Below are positions 21,389 to 31,536 of a DNA stretch of 64,000 nucleotides, in pieces (position 1 is the first letter of the stretch; every line of letters starts with the position of its first letter). Made by a program: the position numbers and the translations under genes. The notes beneath the pieces are model-generated. The model had not been told where the DNA came from. It did not search any database and saw nothing but the letters and a program-made list of their open reading frames with translations. Location: assembly GCF_029168945.1 (NCBI RefSeq), contig NC_083602.1:70080600-70144599 (forward strand), read 5' to 3'. This stretch comes from Cannabis sativa. Its lineage: Eukaryota > Streptophyta > Magnoliopsida > Rosales > Cannabaceae.

Positions 21389-22560
21389 CTACTGGTAGTA
21401 GGGTCGCAAATGTTCCACTTTCCAGTAGTTCTTTATTAGTGAGCTGTTGAGCCGAGCTAATTTGTAAAGCTCAGTTCCTACTATAGCCTCAATCATATAA
21501 GGACCCTCCCAGTTTGGGTTAAATACTCCTGTAGATGCGTCTCTCGTATTTGCAAATACTCGCCTTAGCATTAAGCCACCAACATTGAAAAGCCTCTTCT
21601 TCACTTTCTTGTTGAAGTATCTTGTGACTCGGTGTTGGTATGCTACATTAGCGATTTGTGACTCAGTACGCTTTTCTTCAAGTAGATCCAAGGACAATTT
21701 AAAAAGTTTTTGGTTTTTTCTTGATTATAGAAATCTCGTCTGTGTTGGCAGCATTACCTACGAGCCAAATGCCAACGAGAATGGAGTATGCCCTAATGTT
21801 GTCTTCTCAGTTGTTCTATGAGCCCAAAGTACTTGAGGTAGTTCATCGACCCATCTACCTTTAGCAGCGTCTAACTTCTTTTTGATAGTATCCTTCAAGG
21901 TTTTATTAACAACTTCTACTTGCCCATTTGCTTGAGGCCTGGATACTGACGAGAAGCTCTTAATAATCTTGTTCCTCTTGCAGATCTCAGTGAATAATTC
22001 ACCATCGAACTGAGTTCCATTAGATACTATCTTAATGGGTATTCCAAACCTACAAATTATGTTCTTAACGACAAAGTCGAGAACTTTTTTGCAGATTATG
22101 GATACCAGAGGTTCAGCCCTTGTCCACTTTGTAAAGAAGTCGACAACCATCACTGAATACTTTGCTCCTCATCACCCTGTGGAGAGTGCCCTAGTCAAAT
22201 CAATGTCCCATATTGCAAATGGGTATGGCGAGGTCATCATCCTCAGTTCCGTTGGTGGTATGTGAGTTATATGTGAAAATCTTTGACACTTATCGCATTT
22301 CTTTGACAAATTCGTGTGTGTCATTATTTATCGTTGGCCAATAATATCCTTGTCGAATAATCTTCTTAGTCAAGCTTTGCCAACTCGCATTGTCCCCACA
22401 AAAGCCTTCATGAATTTCACTGATGATCTCATTTGCTTATGTGAGAAGAACACACCATAGCAGAGGCATTGAATAGCCCCTTCTATATAATTTTCCTTCT
22501 ACTTATGTATAGCGAGGCACTATATATAATAGTTTTCGTGCCGTTTTTGTTAGCTGGAAG
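21389..22560 (-). pseudogene. T1 integrase
   Basis: Integrase inserts the cDNA into the host chromosome. A zinc-binding-like KKCDKCQRF lies upstream of the core. The core has VVDFFTKW (first catalytic Asp), IVSNGTQF where related proteins have SDNGTQF (second Asp missing by one codon), and QANGQVEVVNKTL (Glu). A separate open stretch (21697-21389) carries the C-terminal part, with WEGPYMIEAIVGTELYKLA and a final HLRPYYQ stop. Frame changes near 21760 and upstream stops show that it is dead. The architecture matches Tat integrases, without a chromodomain. Confidence 0.85.
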
Positions 22561-22692
22561 TTGCCCATTGAGAAGATAGTTGACTATAGGTGTCATCCAG
22601 GTAGGCAAGCTATCTATCATCTCGACTTTTTCCTTTCACATATACGTGGCTCGCTTTACAACTCAACTGGTACCAAGTTCAATTCATCCAGT

Positions 22693-23061
22693 TCATAATG
22701 TGAGGCCAATTATCGGCATTAGGGTTTTTTCTCTTGGGATTTGTTCGATTTTGAAATAATCTAACTTTTCCAAGTTTTTCCAAACATTCTCTAGGTACTT
22801 TGCCATTTTTAAGCCCTTAGCATTGTATTCCCCTAGGACTTGGTTTACAATAAATTGTGAATCACTATGGCATATAAGATTTTTAACCTTCAACACTTCA
22901 GCTATCTTCAAACCAGCGATCAAGGCTTCATTCTCACCCTCATTGTTTGAAGTGTCGAATTGAAATCTTAAGGCATTGTGAAACTTGAAGCCTTTTGGAA
23001 AAATTAGTATCACCCCTGCACCCGAGCCATGCTCCTTGGATGCTCCATCCACGTAAAACAT
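22693..23061 (-). pseudogene. T1 second RNase H (archaeal-like) domain
   Basis: FYVDGASKEHGSGAGVIL gives the first catalytic Asp, NEGENEALIAGL the Glu and CHSDSQFIVNQV the second Asp. This additional domain lies after the normal RNase H and before integrase, a known feature of Tat-lineage elements. The catalytic residues visible are intact. A short stop-containing interval separates it from the first RNase H. Confidence 0.82.
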
Positions 23062-23076
23062 CCAAGTATCCGTGTC

Positions 23077-24250
23077 TCACTGAACAAGAAGATTTTCTTC
23101 TAGAGTTATTCCTTCTAATAAGAAATCTGCCAAGGCTTGGCCCTTGATGGAGGTTCCTGGGTGATAAGTTATGGGGAACTGCCCCAGTTCACTTGACCAT
23201 TTTATCAATCTACCAGAGGCATTTGGTTTTGATAAAACTTGTCTTAGGGTTTTATCAGTTAACACCTTAATCGAATGTGCCTGGAAGTAAGGCCGTAATT
23301 TGCGAGTTGCGTGAATTAGAAATAAGGCAAGTTTTTCAAGAGGGGGATACCTCGATTCCGCCCCTATTAACCTCTTACTAACATAGTAAATAGGTTGATG
23401 GTGCTTTCCCTCTTCTCGCACTATTTCAGCACTAATCGCATTTTTCGAGACAGCCAAGTAGAGAAGTAGAGTTTCTCCAGTTAATTATTTTGCCAAAACT
23501 AGAGGTGTTGACAAATGCCTTTTATGCTCTTAAAGGCCTCCTCAGACTCTTCTGTCCATTCAAACTTTTTGTTGCCTTGCAATACATTGGAAAATTGTAG
23601 GCACTTATCAAAGCCTGGACTTAGAAATGAATCTGTTAAATGCTGCCATTCTTCTTGTTAACGCCTCGACTTCCTTCGGTTTAGTCGGTGATGGCTTATC
23701 TATCAAAGCCTTGATCTTCTCAAGATTCGCTTCAATGCCCCTTGCGTTGACAATGAATCCTACAAATTTAACTGATGAAACTCCAAAGGAAAACTTTTTT
23801 GGGTTAAGTTTCATATTGTACTTTTTCAATATCTCAAAGCACTACGTGAGGTCTGTTGTGTGACCTTCACTTTTTATCAATTTTACCAACATATCATCGA
23901 CGTAGACTTCCATATTTCTTCCTATCTGTCTTGCAAATATTTCATTCAATAGTCGCTGATATGTTGCCCCAGCGTTTGTCAAACAAAACGGCATGACTTT
24001 ATAATAATAAAGTCTCATGACTTTATGCGTCCATGATAGACATAATCTCGTATCCAACAGTTGCATCCACTAACTAGTAAATCCTTGGTAGTGGAAAGCA
24101 ATCCTTTGGACACGCCTTATATAAGTCTGAAAAGTCGATACAAGTTCTCTAAGTTCTATTTTGTTTTATGACGAGAACAGGGTTGGATATCCACGAGGGG
24201 TAAGATGCCTCGCGTATAAAGTCGTTAACCAATAACTTGCCCACTTCCTG
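23077..24250 (-). pseudogene. T1 reverse transcriptase and first RNase H
   Basis: Visible in order on the minus strand: DFSDLYKACPKDCFPLPRI (about 24160-24100), KVMPFCLTNAGATYQRLLN, the catalytic YVDDMLVK (about 23910), and LNPKKFSFGVSSVKFVGF of the thumb/connection. An RNase H follows (23457-23077) with PIYYVSKRLIGAESRYPPLE, VLTDKTLRQVLSKPNASGRL and ALADFLLE. In most relatives MPFGLKNAGATYQ is seen, so FCLTN is a changed form. Several stops and frame shifts (near 24030, 23840, 23600 and 23470) inactivate it. The linker towards protease (24251-24634) is too degraded to assign. Confidence 0.87.
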
Positions 24251-24634
24251 CTTGAGTGCCCCTTGTCTCTAAGAATCCAAGGGTCGCCTCTTTTGTCTCT
24301 TGGCTGGGTAATTTGGGTCGAAATTCAAGTGGTGGCAAATAATCTTAGGGTCAATCCCTATCATATTCGAGTGGCTCCAAGTGAATTGATCCTGGTTTGC
24401 CCTCAAAAAACTTATTAGTTGTTATTTTAGTTTTTAATCCAAGTTTCTCCAAATGAATACACACTTCGTGGGATTTTTTTGATCTAAAATAACTTCTTCT
24501 AATTTCTCAATTGGGTTCAATAGATTTCGTTCATCTTAAATCCGAGAATCAAGATCCTCATTCTGCTTCTCGCCTTCTTCAGTCATGACTACCATTAGCT
24601 GGTGACTGGCCTTTTTATTCTGCAATGCTATGCG

Positions 24635-25090
24635 TTAGCATTTGTGAGCCAGCATTTGGTCACCTAGCACCACTCCCACACCTTTCGGTGTCTGAAACCT
24701 TAGAGATAAGTACTTAATTGAACTAATTGCCCCAAGTACAATTAATGTTGGTCGACCCAGCAATATTTTGTAGGATAATGCCAGGTCGACAACAAGAAAG
24801 TCTCGCATGATAGTGGTGGATAAAGGTGCTTCGCCCACAGTTAATGGGAGCTCAATTATTCTTTGACTGGCGACACTGTCGCCTGTAAATCCACATAGAT
24901 TTACAATGCAAGGTTTTAACTTTGGTTTTTCTAGTCCCATTTTCTTTAGTGTATCCTTATAAAGGATATTCACTGAACTTACGTTGTCCACCAGCACCCT
25001 TTTCATCATTTTGTTGGCAAGTTGGATGGTAACTGCTAGTGGGTCAACGTGAGGATACCTCACGTGTTTTGTATCTTCCTCCGCGAACAC
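24635..25090 (-). pseudogene. T1 aspartic protease region
   Basis: Contains [19 protein letters not shown], the active-site region of a Tat protease. Relatives usually read VDNGSS or VDTGSS, so the glycine next to the catalytic Asp is Val here, which should abolish activity. LLGRPTL further on is the conserved second strand motif. The protein would process the Gag-Pol precursor inside the particle. Confidence 0.8.
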
Positions 25091-25459
25091 AATCGGAGGT
25101 TCCTCAGTCTTAGCTTTCTTAGAAGGTTTCAGAGTAAAAACAGACTGCTCGTTCTTAACTTCCTTTGCATATCTCTTTTAGGCATTGTTACTTTCTCCAG
25201 CAAGATGTGGTCGTCCCGAGATAACCAGAATGTCCTCTCCTTTAAGAGGAGAAGGTTGTAATAGCTAGTTACCTGGGTTATTAGGCGGATTATGCTGGGT
25301 TTGTCCATCACCTTGTCTTTTTCACATACTGTCAGAAGTGACCTCGACATATAAGGCTTTCTATCTCATCTTTCAATGGACGACATTCCTCTTTTGTATG
25401 CCCAATCTCCTTGTCATACTTACAAAATTTGGTTGCATCTCTCTTATGTCATGCTTCTT

Positions 25460-27288
25460 CTATTTTTTCTTGTCCTTGGTTGATTCCTTGGAGTCATCTT
25501 TCCTCTTAGAGCCTCCTAGATTGTCAGCCTTCATCGAGACGGTACTTGTCGAGATAGTGTTGGGTTTACTTCCCGAGCTAGTCTTTAACAACTTCATCTC
25601 TTTTCTTGCTTCCTCTTTTTCAACGAACACCTGAGCCCTGTCATTGAACTCACTGATGTTTTTCACTGGGAGACCCTGCAAGTCATCCCACAGCTTGCCT
25701 CAAGCAGTTAAGAGATCAGTCGTGCTCCCTACTTGAAGGGCAGTGAGCTGGATACTGTCGTTCAAATTTCTCACTCTCGCAACGGTTGTACTAAAATGAC
25801 TCAAGTATGCCTTAATTATCTCGCCTGGCTGCTGCTTTTTATTAGTAAGAGAAGACGCTTCGGGTCGCCTGTCTCTTGCTGCATAGAACTGCTTCTTAAA
25901 TTCTTTAGACAGTTGTTCCAAAGAGGTGATTGAATGATGGGTAAATTTGTTAAACCATCTGCTCGCTGCTCTAACTAGCAAAGTAGGGAATAAAATACAG
26001 CGTAAATTATTCGTAATATTGCTAACTTGCATGATAGTATTAAAATTATTGAGATGAGCGACCGGATCCGTAGTCCCATTGTATGGCGAGACTTGGGAGT
26101 TTTTGAATCCTTGGTGGAATTCAGCGCTCATAATGTTTAGGTGGAAAGGCTCGGGCTCCTTGTCCGAGTCGTAACCAGGTGGTTTTCCAAATTCCCCATC
26201 CTGGTAGCTCCCGAACTTGTCCACCAACTCTATGCTTAGTAATTGGATACGATCCTCTTGCTTTTGATTGAGCTATTGGCGTAAGTAAGGTTTCTTTTGA
26301 TTTAGTTGATGACGAAGATTCGGTTGTTGTGGATCATAGTTACTTACAGACGTCGTCCTTGAGTAACCCTTGATTCTAGATGTGCCTGTACTCTCTCGAT
26401 CAGTACTGCAATGAGTTCTATCCCCTCCTCGCATAGATCGACTACAAGTCCTCGTACGTCCAGAACTAGAACTAGCCTCATCACGTACTGGCCTTCTCTT
26501 TTGCGAACGGGTTGATACATGCCCCCTGCAGGGATTTGTATGTGCCCCTTCACTGTTAGTTTGAGAAAGATGTTGTCCGTGTCTTTGTGGCAACCCACCT
26601 GTCCTAGGTTAAGCTCGAGATCTCTCTCGTTTTCACGAGGGATTTCCTGGTCCCTGGTCCTGGTTCACCTTTTGTGTTTTTTACTTTAAGAAGGCTCCGG
26701 TCGGTCATTATTTCCATTCCTTTGGGTTGTGCGTCCTTGGGGTCTTCAAGGCACTTCTTGACGATGTGCCTGGTCATTTGGTTGTTCATCATCAGGGGCA
26801 TCCTCAGTTTCCCCAGGTGGTTCTTCCTGAGAGTTTTGAGGGTCCCCCTGAGTTGTCTCCTGCCTCCTAGTTCATGTGCCACGAGGTCTGCCTCAGGGCC
26901 TCCTCACTCACGAACGAGGTTGGTTTTGAGCATTAATTTCTTGAGCCGCCCTGGTCGTCGATGCCTCCTGTTCCAACTAAGCATTTCGTTGGTTTGCCTC
27001 CTCTAAACGTCGCCTGAGTTGGCGATTTTCTAACTCAACCAACGGTACATACCTGGTGGGGTCATAGGTACCCCCACTCCCAGGAGTACCGCCACAATCA
27101 TTGTTGCGTACTGCATTCCCAGTTTTTGGGTTTTGGCCACCTTCTGGTTAGCTTGTCCTTGAACGTGTTGATCATGTAGATCAAGTTGTCCGTGAGTTGG
27201 GAGGCCTTCGTAAGCCTGCTGGCTCTTTTCTAGTGCAGTGAGTAGTCTTTTCAGGATGAGTATCAATATTTTCCCTATTATTAGCCAT
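25460..27288 (-). pseudogene. gag: T1 gag
   Basis: Starts at ATG 27288-27286 (MANNRENIDTHPE), matching the T2 gag start at 53060. An Arg/Ser-rich N-terminal part spans 26598-26273. The Retrotrans_gag domain lies at 26227-25700: PFHLNIMSAEFHQGFK, SPYNGTTDPVAHLNNF, a RAASRWFNKFTHHSITSLEQL block and EFKKQFY. A charged C-terminal part ends near 25460. Gag builds the particle and packages the RNA. Early stop codons (first near 27185) and frame changes make it non-functional. Confidence 0.82.
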
Positions 27289-27340
27289 GGCGAAAAAAAT
27301 TTCTTTCGGTTAGGAGGCGTTTTTTCTGAGCTTTTTTCAT

Positions 27341-27366
27341 GTAGGCTCTCAACAAAAGCAGCAAAC
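27341..27366 (-). other. Primer-site-like sequence of T1
   Basis: Minus strand reads GTTTGCTGCTTTTGTTGAG next to the 5' LTR. T2 has the close counterpart GTTTGGTGCTTTCATTGAG at 52980. Conservation at this exact place suggests the primer-binding site; I cannot name the tRNA. Confidence 0.6.
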
Positions 27367-28492
27367 TGTTAACACAGATTTTCATTAGCGATAATAAGCC
27401 TATTTTGTGATATGATCAGCACAAAAATTAGTTTAAATCTAAGAAAGAATAGTGAAGCAAAAACAACACCAAGTTTTTACGTGGTTTTGTAGTTAACTCT
27501 GCATAGTCCACAAGTCAATCTTATTCAGATTATTCTAATACAAACTAGGGTTCTTTTCTCGCAAGAATTTTTCATCCATTTTCTTGTACATTCTACCCCT
27601 ATTTATAGTAGCATAGGGTGCCAGTTAATTACATTCAGATACGAATCTCATAACAATATTTCCCCGAAATTGTGCGCTCTAATTATGCCCCATGTAAATA
27701 AAGTCAGTTATTATTTGAAAATCATACAGATGTGATTTAATCGCTTTTAAAGGGTCAATGCTGACATGGATTTAGATACGCTGGAAAGTGTATTTCACTA
27801 GGGCATCTTACTGGGAACTTGAATATCAACAATAACCCTAACAGCGAGCTGGAGCTTGTCCCATATCTTTCCGAGGTTGATAATGCAAATCCTGTCGTTC
27901 CTGCAATTGAAGACCTAACGCTCCATCTGACAATCGCAGTTCTTGGTGACAAGGTGAACTTCGGTAGCCAACATCATTTGAATGTCAACTTCGTTCTGAG
28001 AGAGCTAACTTGACAGAGCAGTCATCTCATTGAAAGATGTCTGGAGATGATTAGTGAAGGTACCAAGAGTATGCCTTCCTATAGCGAGATGGGTGTCTCG
28101 CTAATCGTTATCCATGTTCTTCAAGCTATTATACTTAGTAAGTATAATATATATTTTACGCTAAGTGTTCTAACAGCCAAAACTTCTTGTTAACACCTTT
28201 TTACACATAGCGAGGTTGATTCCTTGCTATGCATTATCGATGTCATCCTTACGATTACGTCCTCTAAAACGAAAAGGTTTCTCGTCAATAGGTGAATTAA
28301 TAGTTTATACATCTTGGTCTTGCTTAAGACTATACAGTCAGTGAGTTATATGTATGCTCTATTAACTTCGCATTTAATGAGTTATTCTATTTAGTATCTT
28401 TTAATATAATTTCCTTTATATTTCTTGATTCGTATTCTCCAAGGTTGACGTGTGTCATCTTCTTAAGTGTCAGCCGAATTTCGGGTATAACA
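27367..28492 (-). repeat. 5' LTR of T1
   Basis: 1126 bp, TGTTAACA...GTATAACA, homologous to 16203-17308. TATA box TATAAATA on the minus strand at 27607-27600. Confidence 0.88.
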
Positions 28493-28948
28493 TTTGAAGA
28501 CACTATTTGTTTCATTTTTGAAAAAATTATGCACTAAACTGGTTAAAAAGAGGTTCTGGAAATAAATAGAATATTTTTTGAATTTTTGATGTGGAACTTT
28601 TTTCACCAATTATAAATATATTCTTTACTGACCCTTAATTTTCATTATTTATAAAATAATTAAGATTTGATTGTTTACTTTTGATTGTTTATGATTTAAT
28701 ATACCTTTCTAAAATTTAATGATATTTTCATAGAAAGATATTTTTTTTCTCTCTCTTCTCTTTTCATTTTAGATTCAATGGGAAAATGAAAAGAAAAACT
28801 AAACTAGCTTACAAATGATGACAATGACAATGTTTGAAGCGTCTTAACTTTGTAAAAGGTTTCATTTTTCATAATTTGAAGATTGACTCCAAGATATTGC
28901 TAAGGAGATCATGTAAAGAATTGGATGAGTAGAGTGAATTGGCTAATT
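28493..28948. other. AT-rich noncoding DNA between T1 and Tekay-A
   Basis: No gene, RNA or element end recognised. A CT-rich run lies at about 28750-28765. Confidence 0.5.
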
Positions 28949-29045
28949 ATTATATATTTTTTGAATGTATATGATATCCACGAAGGATTCTTTTGGATTT
29001 GTTTTTTTATATTTCTTAAAATTTACATTGAAGTATGAACTTACT
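28949..29045. repeat. Segment resembling 3319-3397
   Basis: Shares ATTATATATTTTTTGAA-GTATATGAT, AAGGATT, TTTACATTGAA and GAACTTACT in the same order. Beyond GAACTTACT the two copies diverge: here Tekay-A pol begins. Confidence 0.65.
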
Positions 29046-31536
29046 GCGAGTTCCTTGATGTCTTTCCAGAAGTTTTACCGGGATTGCCTCCTACCCAGGA
29101 GATTGAGTTTGTTATTGAGTTGGTTCCGGGACCGGATCTAGTATCTAAAGCACCGTATCGAATGGCTCCAGCAGAATTGAAAGAATTGAAGATACAATTA
29201 CAAGAGTTACTAAATTTGGGATTCATTAGACTGAGCTACTCACCTTGGGGTGCTCCGGTGTTATTTGTGAAAAAGAAAGACGGGACTCTGCGAATGTGTA
29301 TTGATTATCGAGAGTTGAACAAGCTTACTATCAAGAACAAGTATCCTTTGTCTCGAATTGATGATCTGTTTGATCAACTGAAGGGGAAGACAGTCTTTTC
29401 CAAGATCGACCTTCGCTCAGGCTATCATCAGCTGAGAATTGGAGAGGAAGATATCCCGAAAACTGCGTTCCGTACTCGGTATGAACATTATGAATTCCTT
29501 GTGATGTGTTTTGGACTCACCAATGCCCACGGCGGCATTCATGGATCTTATGAATAGGGTATTCAAGGATTACCTGGATAGATGTGTGATCATATTTATT
29601 GATGACATTTTGGTGTACTCCAAGTTAGAAGAAGAGCATGAATTGCATCTCAGAGCAGTTTTGCAACGATTACGAGATCATAAGCTTTACGCTAAATTCA
29701 AAAAGTGTGAATTCTAGTTATCTCGTGTCTCATTTTTGGGACACATAGTGGATAAAGATGGGATCATGGTGGATTCGGCTAAAATTGAAGCTGTTCGGGA
29801 TTGGCCAACACCAAAATCAGCTACTGAGGTTAGAAGCTTTCTGGGATTAGCTGGGTATTATCGTCGGTTTCTTAAGAGTTTTTCAAAGATTGCCGCACCT
29901 TTAACGGAGCTGACCCGAAAGAACTTGAAGTTTGTTTGGACAGATCGGTGTGAGAAAAGTTTCCTAGAGTTAAAGCAGCGCTTGATTATCGCTTTGGTCC
30001 TAGCCCTTCCTTCAGATAAGGAAAAGTTTGTGGTTTATTATGATGCCTCGAGACAAGGTCTCGGCTATGTGCTTATGCAAGCTGGAAAGGTAATAGCTTA
30101 TGCTTCTCGGCAGTTAAAGGAGTACGAGCAGAGGTACCCTACTCACGATTTAGAACTCGCAGCAGTGGTTTTTGTGCTAAAGATTTTGCGGCATTACCTA
30201 TATGGCGAGAAATGTGCGATATACACTGATCATAAAAGTCTAAAATACTTCTTCACGCAGAGAGATCTGAATATGAGACAAAGACGCTGGCTAGAGTTGG
30301 TGAAGGATTATGATTGTGAAATCCTTTATCACCCTAGTAAAGCCAACGTGGTTGCTGATGCCTTGAGCAGAAAGGGACAGAGTCAGATAAATATGGTGAA
30401 ACAAATCTCCCAGCAACTAGCAAATGAGATGACCCGAGCTATGATTGAGTTGGTTGTAGGGAAGTTAGCTAATATTACCCTGCAATCTACTCTTTTAGAG
30501 TGAATTAAAGAGTGCAAATGCAAGATCCAGAATTGGTAAAAACCCGAGATAGGGTTTTGGCTGGAAAGACTAGTGATTTTTCAGTGGATGAAATAAGAAT
30601 GTTGCGATTCGGAAATCGTGTTTGTGTGCCTATGGATGATTGTATCAAAAGAGAGATAATGGATGAGTCTCATACGACTCCTTATTCAGTTCATCCAGGG
30701 TCAACAAAAATGTATCAAGACCTAAAGGCCATGTTCTGGTGGCCAGGCATGAAGAATGACATTGCTGAGTATGTTGCTAAATGTCTTACCTGTCAGCAAG
30801 TAAAGGCTGAACATCAGAGGCCTGCAGGGTTGCTGCAGCCATTGAACATACCAGAGTGGAAATGGGAAGATATTGCTATGGACTTTGTGGTAGGTATGCC
30901 TAAAACCAGGGGACATTTTGACTCCGTGTGGGTCATAGTGGACAGGTTTACAAAGTCAGCGCATTTTCTACCTGTTCGGACGAATTTCTCCATTGACCAG
31001 TATGCTGAGTTATATGTCAGAGAAATTGTTAGTCTTCATGGTGTCCCAAAGTCCATTGTTTCGGATAGAGATCTGAAGTTTACATCGAGATTCTAGGAGA
31101 GTCTGCATCGAGCTATGGGTACTCATTAAAGTTCAGCACTGCATTTCATCCTCAGACAGATGGGCGATCCGAGAGAACTATTCAGATCTTAGAAGACATG
31201 CTACGAGCATGTGTGCTTTACTTTGAAGGATCATGGGTAAAGTACTTACCCCTGATCGAGTTCTCTTATAACAATAGCTATCAGGCAACAATTGGGATGG
31301 TCCCTTATGAGCTTTTGTATGGAAGAAAATGTAGGTCACCTGTTCACTGGGATGAAGTAGGTGAAAGAAAGTTCTTGGGTCCCGAGGTTGTTCAAAGAAC
31401 GAGTGAAGCAGTTGGCAAGATTAGAGCGCGAATGCTCGCGGCTCAGAGTAGACAGAAGAGTTATGCTGATCTAAAGCATCGGGATATAGATTTTCAGATA
31501 TGGGACATGGTATTTCACCGAATATCTCCGATGAAA
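29046..31536 (+). pseudogene. Tekay-A pol: reverse transcriptase, RNase H, integrase (part)
   Basis: RT motifs: [36 protein letters not shown] and catalytic FIDDILVYS (about 29595-29621). RNase [17 protein letters not shown] and DHKSLKYFF. Integrase: zinc region with CLTCQQVKAEHQ, core MDFVVGMPKTRGHFDSVWV (first Asp), SDRDLKF (second Asp) and [12 protein letters not shown] (Glu). Disruptions compared with Tekay-B: a frame change near 29520, TAG for Trp at 29716, a TGA near 30501, and a TAG plus frame change near 31095. Catalytic residues are otherwise present. The frame enters the CACTA insertion at 31537 and resumes at 34630. Confidence 0.9.

Larger units (their letters stand above)
16203..28492 (-). 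mobile_element. T1: Tat/Retand-type Ty3/gypsy retrotransposon, both LTRs, minus strand
   Basis: 12.3 kb. Order on the minus strand: 5' LTR (27367-28492), primer-site-like sequence, gag (from 27288), protease, reverse transcriptase, RNase H, a second RNase H, integrase (to 21389), a spacer (20752-21388, nothing coding seen), an antisense gene (18013-20751, plus strand) and the 3' LTR (16203-17308). The double RNase H and the antisense gene point to the Tat lineage. Flanking pentamers are CTTGA (16198-16202) and TTTGA (28493-28497), a target duplication with one mismatch. All pol domains are interrupted by stops or frame changes. Confidence 0.88.
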
